The notes beneath the pieces are model-generated. The model was not told the DNA's origin. It worked only from the letters and a program-made list of their open reading frames with translations, and did no database searches. A program made the translations under genes and the position numbers. Shown here in pieces: positions 24,470-37,300 of a DNA stretch of 64,000 nucleotides (positions are counted from its first letter, which is position 1; every line of letters starts with the position of its first letter). This DNA is from Branchiostoma floridae. Taxonomy: Eukaryota; Chordata; Leptocardii; Amphioxiformes; Branchiostomatidae. The stretch lies in assembly GCF_000003815.2 (NCBI RefSeq), contig NC_049979.1, positions 19,711,201 through 19,775,200 of the forward strand, given 5' to 3'.

Positions 24470-27400
24470 TTACTTCTCGTACAGATGGGGCTTGGACAGC
24501 GTGGTGTCCACAGGCTGCGACGGCCTCATCTCTCTCAGGAACAGTGTGACTACGGTGAAGGTGGCGGCGTTCACAGGGAAAGCCCGGATCAGCGTTGAGT
24601 TCAGCCCTCTCGTGTAAACCGTCCAGCCTTCTGCCTGGTAGCTGCGAACAAAGCAGTCTAGCGTTCCCTTGTACATGCTCTTGCCCCCCACACCGTCTGC
24701 CTGGACACGAGACTTGATGACATCGATTGGATACGTGGATATCCACGAGGCAATCCCGCTCATTCCTCCCGCGAACATGAGCGCAAGCATCCCGATGTGT
24801 TCGTTGGGGTCCTTCGGAGATAGCAATTGGCAGATCATGTCATATGTAGCAAAGTATACCCCAAAAGCAGGGGTTTCCCTCCACAGGGTAAGGGTCATTC
24901 CTCTACAACAGCCTCTCAGCCCCTCCTTCCTGTAGATCTTCAACAGACAGTCCAGAGAATTCTTCACATCCTTTTCTTTCCTCGTCTTGGCTTTCTGCCC
25001 CATGCCCATGAGCTGCATGCGGGTCTTGGCCAGCTCCATGGGCGAGCACACCAGTGTCTGGACGGCTCCCGCCGCACTGCCCGCCAGAAAACTGTTCAGT
25101 ACGCTTCCCTCCCCGATCACACGCATCACGTTTCCCTGGACTCCAAACACAATGGCATTGATGAAGGTCAGACCTATGAGAGGCGAGGTCATGCCCTTGT
25201 ACAAGCCGAATGCCTGCAAATCATGATAAACAAAAATTAGCTTTTTCATATCTTAGTACATGTGAGTATAAGATCAGAATTCAAGGTAATACTTATCTAT
25301 CTAAAACATGATTTCTCCATTGTTTTTGTGACATACCGGTAACACTTCTATCATGTCAAGACTCACCGACTCCTTTCTGATAATCTCAGCAAAGCAGTGG
25401 AAGGTGCCTCTGTAGAGGCGATGGTTGGCCGGCTGTGTCTGTAGACGAACCTGGGAAAACAGGGAACACGTCGGATTGTCAGTACAAGCAATCGAAACAA
25501 GGTCTAACTCTAACTTAGTCTAAGTAAATACACAGCTGCTGTATGTGTGCAGGAGATGTAATACAGCTTTACCCTTTAAGATACACAACAAACTCCCCTA
25601 GCTTTACTTGGACAAACTGCAGCTAGATCTTTGTGACATGTAATGTTTTGGTTGTCAAAATAATAGGACCACGATACTTTTGGCATCATTTTCCTTCAAT
25701 TCAAATAAAAACTTGATTCATTCAAAGCATCAACATGATGCATCAATCCAAAGAAATAAAAAGGCTAAGGAAATAAAAGGCATGAAGGAATACTGTAAAT
25801 GTATTTAAGGTTGCTGGGATTCAGTTTTGCGGTAGCGGGAAAAAGGACTTTTCGCGGTGGTTCTAATTTCGCGGTAGCACCATGCACTGTAGCCTCTTAC
25901 TGCCATTGAAAAATGTTCGCGGTGCTTTTAAGTTAGTGGTGAAGTGGCCACTGCGAAAACCGCAAACATCAAACCACCACGAAAGTTTCTGCATTTACAG
26001 TACACTGTACAGTACAGATTTGTGGGCAGTGGACAATTCATTGTCCTCAACATAGTTAATCTTATTTAATCATTCAACAAGTAGAACTGAACATGAAAGC
26101 TATGTGATCTTGGACATCCTTGAAGTGTCTAGTAATGTGTCTGTTCCTCTGTATAAACCTGTCACAGACTTCAGTAGAACCAAGATTTGCACATCTATTC
26201 ACATGTAGGACATACATGATGTACATGTGGTAGACAAGGTCACTTCAACTATGTCGGTGTCAGACCTTAGACAAGATTGGATGACAGGAACACCAAATAT
26301 AGCCAATAGAATGTCAATACGACCCAATTGGGGGCATGGCGACACTTCTGTATCCTTGTGACTTCTGTGTTAGCTCTTCAAAATGGCCCTTGGTTCACTT
26401 ACAATACCGGACAGTCAGAAAGCTGTCAGACTTGATCTATGGATGGAAATCTAAATTGATTCTGTTGCAATTTGCAAAGTGGAAAATTCAAAATGTAGAA
26501 TCTAAACAATACCAAAATAATGGTTGTACTAACTGACACCTGAAAGGGCCTTCAAATACATGTAGATGAATATGATATCAACCATACAAGTAGTGCACCA
26601 TACATTTTTATTGGGCATAATGTGTTAAACATTGCAGTATTATAATACTGTAAAATAACACACTGTAGTACAATATGCTTTTCATAGTCTAACACCATAG
26701 AGGTGAATTTACATGTATATTATTAACTTGCTAAATTTACACATAAAACAAAAAATATGAAAACTACCCTGGGTACAATCAAATAAAAAAAATTAATGAG
26801 GAATGAAAGACAGGCTCCATGATGATATAGATGACTATACACTACTGTGAATTGAAATGCTCTAAGAAGAAAATATAGATATTAATATGTTGTTTCTCTC
26901 TTAACTGGAGGAAATATCAACTGTAAATGCATTTGAGTTCCCAGGGATTTAATTTCGCGGCAGCGGGAAAAAGGAATTTTCGCGGTGGATTTAAGTTCGC
27001 GGTAACACCATAGACTGTAGTCTAATACCATAATAGAAAAATGTTCGCGGTGGTTTTAAGTTCGTGGTGAAGTGGTTACCGTGAAAACCGCGAACATTAA
27101 TCCACCACAAATATTTCTACATTCACAGTACTAGATCCACGATTGAAAACCACAAAACCCTTCCAGTTCCATACTCATGTCAGGTCCTGCATATTGTCCC
27201 CACCACAAAAAGTCATTTCCGATGATGAATTATGAAAGACCTCAATCATACAAGATCGCTGCACCCCGAAATCCACAGGAAAGATCAATAAGGCATTTTC
27301 TCCGGATGACTTGTTGTAATGGACATGGATTTCTCTCTCCCACCATCATATTTTCTCACCTTCTTTGACCCCACACATTTGTCACATGCAGGGAATGTCA

Positions 27401-30400
27401 GGCTAATATAAGAAGTGTGTTTTAGACCTTACCGGAGGAAAGTTTGTTTTGGTAGACAATCTCTTTTATCCTAATCTTTTTAATAACATACAGCGATTTT
27501 TCTATAAATATCAATAAAAGTATATATCTTAATTACAAACTAATTTGACATGAAAAGCAATTGGAATCATTTTGCCTAAACTAAAGACAAATTCTTGAAT
27601 TTTGACATTGTCCCTTATATGGAGGACACACTCAGTGACCTCATATCTTTGCACTATACCTAAAACATTGCGACCTACATTTTTTGGCAATCGAGATGGT
27701 AATATTTATCATGTTGGAATCAAGTCTTTTGATATCATATAGGACAATTTATTGAATGTGGTACAACTGTACTATGTGAAAGAAAACTGCCAATAAAACA
27801 GAAGAGTAACCACTTAAGGTTTATGACTTATCAACAATAAAATCGTGATCTTCGTTTTGAATATGATGATCTTAATCAGAATAGAAATACAGTTCTGTTT
27901 TTTCAGGAACATAATATTATTATCCCCTACTGACATGATGTATTTCTACCGGGATATTATTTGTTGTTAGATACAAATATATCACAAAAGCTAACAGACA
28001 TGTTGATGTCAAAGGTCACTAATGTCTTGTGACTGTCAGCCATGGCTTGGGCTGGTGTGTTGACTGATGAATCCACACAAGCAGCATGCCCGTCACGGGA
28101 CTTCAGTGGGTATAACGTTACAGTCAAATGGTATGCCAGGATTGCACACAGTACAGCGAGAAAGTGCGAACTTTATGCAAGAAGTATATCAATCATGATT
28201 GGGAGTTGTAAGTCATCATCCTAAATGACACAGTGTAAGTGTAGGTTTTGCCTTGGTGTTGATGGAAAATTTGATCCCGGCACTAATAACCTGTAATCTT
28301 CCCTCTGCGAAGCCATAGCAACCATTTCAAACCATGGAAATGCCAGTCTGATGTGGAGACAAGAGATTAGGGTGAACACCATGCTGATGATTCTGATCTT
28401 TCTGAATGTTTCTACGGCAGCTCGCTCCAAACATTAGCGACAGTCGTATTGAGGTCACTTGAGTGGCGCCGAAAGGCAGCTCGCTCCAGACCAGATTAGC
28501 CCCGCCTATTGTAAAATGTAAGCTCCTCGCAATTCAGCCCCTGGCTGCGAAGAGAGACTAGTCAGCCCACCCAATAACAATTACAATATGTACTAATAGT
28601 ACCATAAAGTTTTTATCATGATCTCCAACTCCAAGGCTAGTCAGTAGGTAGTAAAATAAGGATGCAAACACCATCATGGCATGGTATCACAGTGGAAACT
28701 ACGTACAATGTATGTCTACGCATTTGATATGTGCAATTGGTTAACTGAAGTGTTGACACCAATGTTGTCTGTCAGTTGATTTTCTCTCTTGTTTTGAAAT
28801 ACATTTCATTCCAATATCTCTGCAACTATAGAGCAAAGTAAATCAATACGGACAATGCTGGGATACCACAGCTGTTTTCAAGCAGACAACAGACGGTTTG
28901 TGAACATGCCCTAGGCTCTAACTAGCTGGCAGCTGATGCAAGTTTTACTGTAAATTCATTTATTTTTGAGCAGACATACTTTTGTGTTGAAAGTGAAAAT
29001 GAGTTTTCAAAACAATTCTACAGTACAGTAGATGCTGTAGTAATATAGTGGAAATGTACATTCACAGTGTCAGGAATTTGGGAAAATAAATTCATCACAA
29101 ACATTTAAAGATTTACAGTACATGTCTTAAGCATTTGTGCATGAGAACCCAACCATATCTATTAGTTTTCTTTCAGTGGAGTACCTACAAAAATCTGTGG
29201 AGACAAAAAATGTGGGGGTGCTCCCACCCACAATGTGTTGTGCTGTCAGAGGGAATAATTCATCATTATTACTTTTCAATAACATCTCACCTGGCACCTA
29301 CCACTAGTAATCACAGTGTTATGACAGTATTGGGGCCAGATTGTTACTTTGGCCTTGGACATATCGATCACGTCCCGGCAGTTCTACTGCGACAATCCAC
29401 GGGTTGCATATATGCATGACAATCAGTACCTGGTTATACTACTATCCCTGCTTACACCCAAATTGATCATCTGTTATCCCTCGTGGGAATTTTGGAGATC
29501 ACGTTTACCTATTGTGCCAAGATTAATGAGTCTTTGTAGTGGCATACGGTCCCAAATCATTCAGGATATAGTGGATATTCATGATATGTTCATATAATAC
29601 AGGGGAATGATTGTATTATGACAGGCAAGTTCATGACGTGACACGTTATCACTGTGTGCGTACATTATAGGATCTCTCAAGGTACTGCCATAATTGCAAT
29701 AGAACAAGGCCTATTTTCCTGCTATAAGAATATGAGGCTCTGTTGGGGTTGCTAAAACTAAACATTGTATCTTAGACCACAATACCACCTTTGCATGAGG
29801 AATATGTCATGATCTACACAAGGCAATGACAGATGGCAGACTTCACCCCTTCACATAAAAAATACCAGACACTTCAAAAACAATACGTCACTCTCTCCAT
29901 TGGGACTGGAGCAAGATTATCAACTAACGAGAATAGTATTACCCAGGCTATACTTAATGTGCCTAATTAGAAGAACCCACTGGTACACTGGCATCTGTGT
30001 GTGTGTCTTATTATCAGCTATTGACTACTGATTACAGATATACACACCCATCACTGTCACTGTGTTACAAATGGTGGGAGTATTTGAGATATTGGGGTCT
30101 TAGGAAAGCCCCTGTTTTTCAAGGGAACCCAACATGTGCAAACATTAGGCCTAGGATATATAGGAAAAAATGTTGTGTTTCCTGTTTCCCAACCTTCCCT
30201 AGACTGTTTTGAGAGGGCAGTGGAGTCACAGTTTCCAGTCACAAAAATTTAAAGATTAAAAAAAATTAGAAGAAAAAAGATAATGCCTACCTACCGACCC
30301 TATTTTTCTATGAACTGAAACAGGAAACATCATTTTTTTCCCTAGGCCTTATGTATATGTCAGTCTAGGATTGCAATCTGGCAGAATGTACCGATTCTCC

Positions 30401-31307
30401 TGGTAGACATCCGGGTTGTAGTCTATGTAGAACAGTCTCCCATTTATAAATCCTATATTGCATGAACTGAAGTGACATGAAATTGAATCCTAAAGAAAGT
30501 GACACGAATAGAAGCTGAATGTAACTTTAGATTTACAGACAGTTTCTGATCAGGATCTCTAATGGTAGAACAGTGATTCTGCCAGATTGCAGTCTCTACT
30601 CTGACATATATATCACCTGTGAAGTGAAAGTTGATTGTACATGAAGACGGCAATTTACATGTAAGAGAGGGAAGTTGATGACTGGTGACGTGTGGAATTA
30701 CAATTTGCTATTCCACATTGATGGAATAGCAAATCTCAAGTTTATTTTCAATTTCCTGTATCTGGTATATATACACATATATATATAGAGAGAAATGGCA
30801 TGTGACAATACTTACTTTTACAGTATCAAAGGGATGTCCCACCAGTACACCAGCAGCACCTGTGTACAAAGAAAGGGAGATGATTTACATGTATCAAAGG
30901 CTAGTTCTTTTGATCTCAAGAAAGTATTGATAAAACATTTACATAGTTGTATCTCAAATTTTGTGAGCTGTGTTGCTACATGTAACATACACTACAGTCT
31001 ACAACATTATTACATGCCAAATTGTCATACTATACATGTTTGTACTTTAATTTTCTATACATATTCTAACCAGTAAAAACTGACATCAGTGTCACTGATG
31101 AAGGATAGTGGATTCTATCCGAAACGTCTGACCGTTTCAAAACCATATCCAGTTGCTTGAGTAACTACTTTTTGGCATAACCAGTAAAAAGTTGTACTTA
31201 TCAAATACAATGAAATGTCACCACTTGATACAAAATTAATTCTTCATGAGTAAACTATACGCATAATTAGCTATGTTCAGTCGAAAGTGACTTTGAAAGC
31301 TGCATGA

Positions 31308-31361
<54 letters not shown>

Positions 31362-34300
31362 GTATGTATGCATGTATGTATGTATGTATGTATATATATG
31401 TATGTTTCTTCTGTAACCCTCCATTCCAAATACTGTATTTTCTCATTTTCTCCATTTGATAACTTGACCAGGGCTCTCTGTGACATTTGCCATCCTTGGA
31501 CATAATTTTGCTGCTCGGTTCGGACAAAAAAGTTCGACCATTTCGTCCCCATTGATTGAGTAAAATTTGACACTAGTATTAGTAAAGCTGTGAAGGGCAA
31601 GTCATCCACCATGTAAAAGTTGGCACAGACAGGCTATTATTTACACGGTTGACTTTCACACTTACTGCAAGGGCTAACATGTTAACATGGTAAGTCTGGT
31701 CAAACTATGAAGGATAGGGGGGAGGGGGCATAGTTGCAAAAAAATGGGATAAAAAGTTTAATCACGGGTATGGAGAATAACAAGATTTAAGTTAGTCATT
31801 TATAACTATTGCAATTTTCTAGCTTATCTGGGCATATGATCTATTCTCCTTAGTGGTTGGTCCTGTAAACTTTTGATCCTGACAAGTGGCTTTAGAGGGG
31901 TGAGTGTGAAAATCTTATTATAAACATGGCTTTAGAGAGGCAGGATGAAAATCCTATTAGAACCTGTGCTGTCATCAACTAGGACCCATTACTAGCAAGA
32001 GACTTACAGCTAACGAGACTTACAGCTAACAGAGTGGTAAAAACATCAAATATCCTTAGGGAAAATGTCAGCACATGTAGCAAAGACCAAGGATCATCTA
32101 CCATCATTATCTTCCCATCTGTCTCAGATGATTCAATCATTAGACATATCATCATTATGGTAAATTGTTATAAAAACAGAGAGATCATCTACCAAAAGAT
32201 CATTTGCAATATGTACATGTCCATTCAATTGTAGATTTTTCAGGGCTTGTTGTTCAGGGTTACTAATGGTTTGTCTTCAAAGAAGAGTTAAAGCAGTTGT
32301 ACTATAGACAAATGCTGCTTTCCAAATCCTAACCACAAGATGAATGGATAGATAAGGTTGACTTGGCAGCTTCCTATGTTGATCTATCGACATGTACGTG
32401 TACATTAGATTTCCGGCCAAGACAGGGAAAGAAAAATGCAAATCTCTCCTCCACAAAGAAAGCATCTACTATAGGACCACACAAGGGTTACTGTACACAG
32501 AACTACTTTATATATTCATGTTTGACATGTTTTCCAACCTTCTTTCAGAACGTTAAATGCATATGTAACAGTCTTTACTTCAAGCAACAGTAGAAGTAAC
32601 ACTGCATTAAGAGCCAGTGAATTTTCGGAACACAAGTGCAAACTCTATTCTGCAACTGATATACTGTATACCTTCAAATTAAAATAAAACAACATCAACA
32701 ATAACCAAACAAGAAAATATGTTGATGAAGGTTAGACATAGGGGTAATAAGATATGCCAAAAAGAAGTTACTCAAGCAACTCAATATGATAATTATGAGT
32801 GTCATTGACAAAAGATAGTGGATGCTATCTGAAACATCTGACCGTTTCCAGAATCATATCGTTGCGTGAGTAACTCACTCACACTCACTCACTCACTCAG
32901 TAACTGCTTTTTGGCATCAGCAAGAATATCATCAACGTTGTATCCTAGTTTCCTACTATGAAGAAACAGATGTATATTGTATGTAGTTATACATTCGTTA
33001 GGGAAGTATCACAGCCTGCTGGAGTGGAATACAGATAAGACTTGTTTACTCATGATTAATGCCTGGGTGTCACATCCCAACAGGCTCACATGTGCTGGCA
33101 TCCCATTGGGAACACATTAGAATCCCATCACATGTGCAAATGTTTGTTCAGCAGGGCTAATTCATGATAAGGAGAGGTGTTGGGCTGTGTAGAATGAAGG
33201 CAGGGAATAAAAGGGGTATGACAATGAGATATACCTGGCATTTTGGATAAACTGTATCATGCATTAAATGTTGATAAGGGTTGTGACTTTGAGTGGAAAT
33301 GTTTCAAGGGTAGGAAAATGGAAAACAGTGTCAACACATGGGATTCAGATTGGTTTATAATAACAATTAGTAGAGACAGGAATATAAGTACATTTTAATG
33401 AAGTAATTCATCTCTACTTATTTCTTCTGGAGTTGAACAAATATCAGTAATACAAAAGGTAGAAAAACATGATAAGTGATTGAAAGATTTGTCATAGGTG
33501 TTAGCCAGAAACCATGAAACCAAGAGAACTGATTGACAGGCTACCAGTTATTTGTTCTCAATTATCACTTCACACCCCAACATCATAAATCATTCAGTTG
33601 ACCTGCACTCATGCTGCAGTGAGAAAGATCAAATTGTACATGGAAGAATATATTTAGAGACATCACAAGGCCAATCTTTGTTTCACTATGGTATGAATGA
33701 AAACACCAGCCAAAACTGACAGTTCTTTCAAAATCATTTGCAATTCTGATATGGCTTGGAAACATGCAATGACCTCACCTGTCAGAAAACCAGAGGAAAA
33801 CGTTATGATTTTTCACCCTATTAAACATCTGCTTGAATGTAATGTTCTTGCCAGCTTTCTTCATTCGGCTTGTGAGCCTATCATGAAAGACTCTGTAGGC
33901 AATCCATCTGACAGCATGGCTTTCCCCCATGTCTAACTACATTCTCAAAGCAGAGGTTCGGCTCCAAGTTTGGCTGTCTGATACCCTGGGAGCCAGACAG
34001 GACCGGGTAGCTAGCGAGTTTTGTTCGGGGACCCAAGGCAGTCAGCCCGCAGGGGGAGTTTAAGCCTGAAGGACTTATCGCTACCCTAGATAAACTGTCC
34101 TAGCTGCCCGATCACGGCTGGCTCCCAGGGTAGCTGTCTGACAGAAAACAGCAAAAAATAGAAAACCTGACAAAACACAAAAAAAAATATGCAATAAAAA
34201 AAAAACAACATCTGTAGCCAAACTTCTGCTTGGCGAGAGGTCGAAATAGATTATCCCTAACATACAGCCCAAACCATTCCTGCTGACATGGAAAATTTGT

Positions 34301-37300
34301 TCCATTACACGCTAAAGGTAACCAGCAGTGGGCGATGATAACACACGCCAGGACATGCATGTTAACGCCACTATCCTGTAACACTCTCCCCATAAAGCAA
34401 TAAACGCTGGTACATTTCAGTAGTTATGGTCAATCTAAAGCCCATCGATGACTGTCAGAAACTCTGGTACACACTGGATCTCTGTTGTCAGACCTGCAAG
34501 GTCATTGGCAAACTATTCACCCCATTTGGGACAGTTTCTATCATTGATACGGCCCTAACAGAAGTTTACTACAGACAAACCAAATCTGCCTCTGCAGGCA
34601 TCCAGTATGGTGTACCAGGGGTGTACTGTATATCATCATGTGAAAACATTTTGAGATACCCTCTTCTGCAGAAGGAGGAAATTGAGTTTGTCCTACAAGT
34701 AATACTAAACCAGGATTTTTAAATAAGAGAGGACTGAAAAGGGCTATGCCAATCTGTCCAACTGGTTCTGGAATACAGTACATTCATTCATAAACTGATA
34801 AAGAAAGTTTAAGGACTTTGACTATTTTATTAAATAGTAGTTTGTTCTTGCCGACACAGTACAGCTACATGTAAGAATGAAAATATATCTGATTATGTTC
34901 AATTCATTGCCCCATTCTCTATACTGAAATTACACTTGTCTTCTGAATTAAACATACACGTCAATTACAACTAGTACTTGCTGTAGCAAAACAAATCACT
35001 TGCTGCCAATAAAGGTCTTCACTCCCACATGGTTCTGTGTTCACACCCTACTGTTCTGTTTACACAACCTTCACATTCTGAAGTATGTAAACACACCTTT
35101 GGAAGTTATAAGTCATAATCATGTTTATGTTATTCACACTTTGTGCTCCCACCGTCACCCTGTGATTCAACTTAAGTTATTGTGACAAACAGGCGGAAAG
35201 CGTGGCTCTCTAAAATATTTTGCATCTGTGAATAAAAAAGAATAGCTTTCTTCAGTTTTTACATAAACATGATTCCTGTTCAAACTATGGTAAGCTGTTT
35301 TTGTATGTGCGCAGTTGTCGGCTTATCGCAAGTAACCTTAGACTTTGATACCATGTAAGAGGGACAACACCTATGCACACGCTTTAGTTTCTATCAACGC
35401 AGCGATTCAGGAAATGAATTCCTCTTTTCTCAGTAGCAAACTGAAAACAATGTTTCAACTGCAAGCAATTGTCTTGGTAACATGACTGTGATAACCTTTA
35501 ATGATGACAGAAGACAAAAAAACTAATATATTGCACCTGACACAAACAATGTTACAGACGTTCAGAGAGTAAAATAAACACTTCAAGCAAGGCTTATGTT
35601 AAGATAACATGTTGAAGTGTTGGTGTAATAATCATTACAACAGTGAACGAGCCTGAAAGGGTACTACAGTACTCTGTACAGCTTCACTGATCAATACCAG
35701 AGGATTGGTTGCTTGCAAATTGTTTAGCATATTCTCTACATAAAGCAAACGACATTTGGGAAAGACGTTTTTCTTGAATACCCATATCTGCATATTGACC
35801 ATTGTCGTCCTACTTTTTCTTTTACAGTAAGACAGTAACTGATACTGTGCAAAGTCTTCAGGTTAACAACATTTCTTGGCTATTTGCCAAAACATGTGAC
35901 ACACCCCCAACACACCCATAAATCCTGCACTGTGATTGGTCCTTCCTATTACCACAAAGGGTATGTGTTGTTTTCCCTTTGGCCACAATTACCGGTACCC
36001 AACAATCTTTAACTGACGCCCACATACGCCTTCTGGTACAAAGTTTGCAATGTTGTTTGAAAGTGCGTAATGGGATAAAAATGTTGGGTCAAAGTTTGAA
36101 CAGAAAAGAGCTGTGTCAACATCAGATAAACGTCAGTATAGACAGGAAGCCTGCAGAATTAGTAACTTCTCATGTTTTCCTTCACCTACAAGGAAGGAAA
36201 TGACTTTTCACTCTGTGTAAATCTGTGTTCATAATCTCTAGTCCAGAACTGAGCCAAAATGTCAAACCTTCCTTAGGCTAGGGTCACAATTGGCCCGGTG
36301 CCCGTCGGGGATGTAGCCCCGGCCGGGCTCTGAAGTCGGGCGGACACCGGCTGTTTACCGGCTGTCGTGGTCACAATCAAACGTCACAATCAAACGTTGC
36401 CTTCCCGCAGTGTTCCGGCGGGCACCCCGTCATTTTTCTTTAAAAAATTTCCACCTTCCTAGGTTCGTCTCCGGCAGACACCCGTCAGATGTTCTGACGG
36501 TGTCCTGTAGTCACCCCTGCGGGGTCCGACAGGGTAACGTTTGTCTCTCACAGCCCGGTGGGGCAGTTGTAGGGTCCCTGCCGCATGCCCTGCGAACAAC
36601 GGCAGGGAACCAGGCAGGCTCCTGGTGGGCACTCTTTAAGGGGTATAAAAACAAGCATTGCCTGCATTCACTTAAGGTAGTACATCATTGAACTTGGAGT
36701 ACTGGTGCGGTACGTCGGGGTCCGTTCACTGCGGCACGGTTTTTTTCGCCAACTTTTCCTCGCACTCGCACTGACGTGCGGCACTGTTACGTTTCTAAAC
36801 TAAACTAAATAAACATGTTATTGGAATTTTTAATGTCGGCGGATGACTTGCCAAACTGTTGAGGCCTATATTTTTATATTTGTAAAAAGAAAAAAAATGG
36901 CTTATGGGTCCGAATGACTGCAAGTTTGGCGTTCCGTCGGCCAATTGCAGAGGAAACGTCCTTCTTCAGCCAAACATCTTTCTTCAGCTTGTTTCTATAG
37001 TCTGGGGTTGTAATATCGTAAAAAACATAGAAGCTTTCTATGAAGGAGGCTATCTGTTCGTCCTGCTTCTCAGTGATGCAGCCTATTATGTGGTCTGTTG
37101 CGTGGTGTGTTGTCCTATCCCCCTCTGTTCAGCCCTTGTCTGCAGAAGTTTCTGTTGCTGAATTCTTCCGCCTGCCTAGTGGGCTAAGGGCTGTTTCCCC
37201 TGGTCTTCTCCTTTCCCTTGGTATAGCGCTATGCACTTAACTCCACTGTAATACGAGAACTGTGTGATACGTGTAACTTCACGGCTTTTGTCCTTTCACG

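Noticed and set aside
24669-25240. Plus-strand frames opposite the SLC25A29-like exon (88 to 137 codons)
   Set aside because: They lie antisense to a well-supported coding exon, have no domain and reflect its codon composition.
30703-30734. Hairpin TTTGCTATTCCA..TGGAATAGCAAA as a microRNA precursor
   Set aside because: Arms of 13 bp are too short for a precursor and there is no extended pairing around it.
31236-31612. Tyr/Ile/His-rich minus-strand frames
   Set aside because: Translation of the (AT)n(TATG)n microsatellite.
34426-34722. 98-codon plus-strand frame in SLC25A29 intron 1
   Set aside because: No domain, no splice-site support and no paralogue in the window; expected length by chance in this much sequence.
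36904-37161. Plus-strand 85-codon Cys/Val-rich frame
   Set aside because: The complementary strand carries the MADF-like relic, which explains the open frame better.
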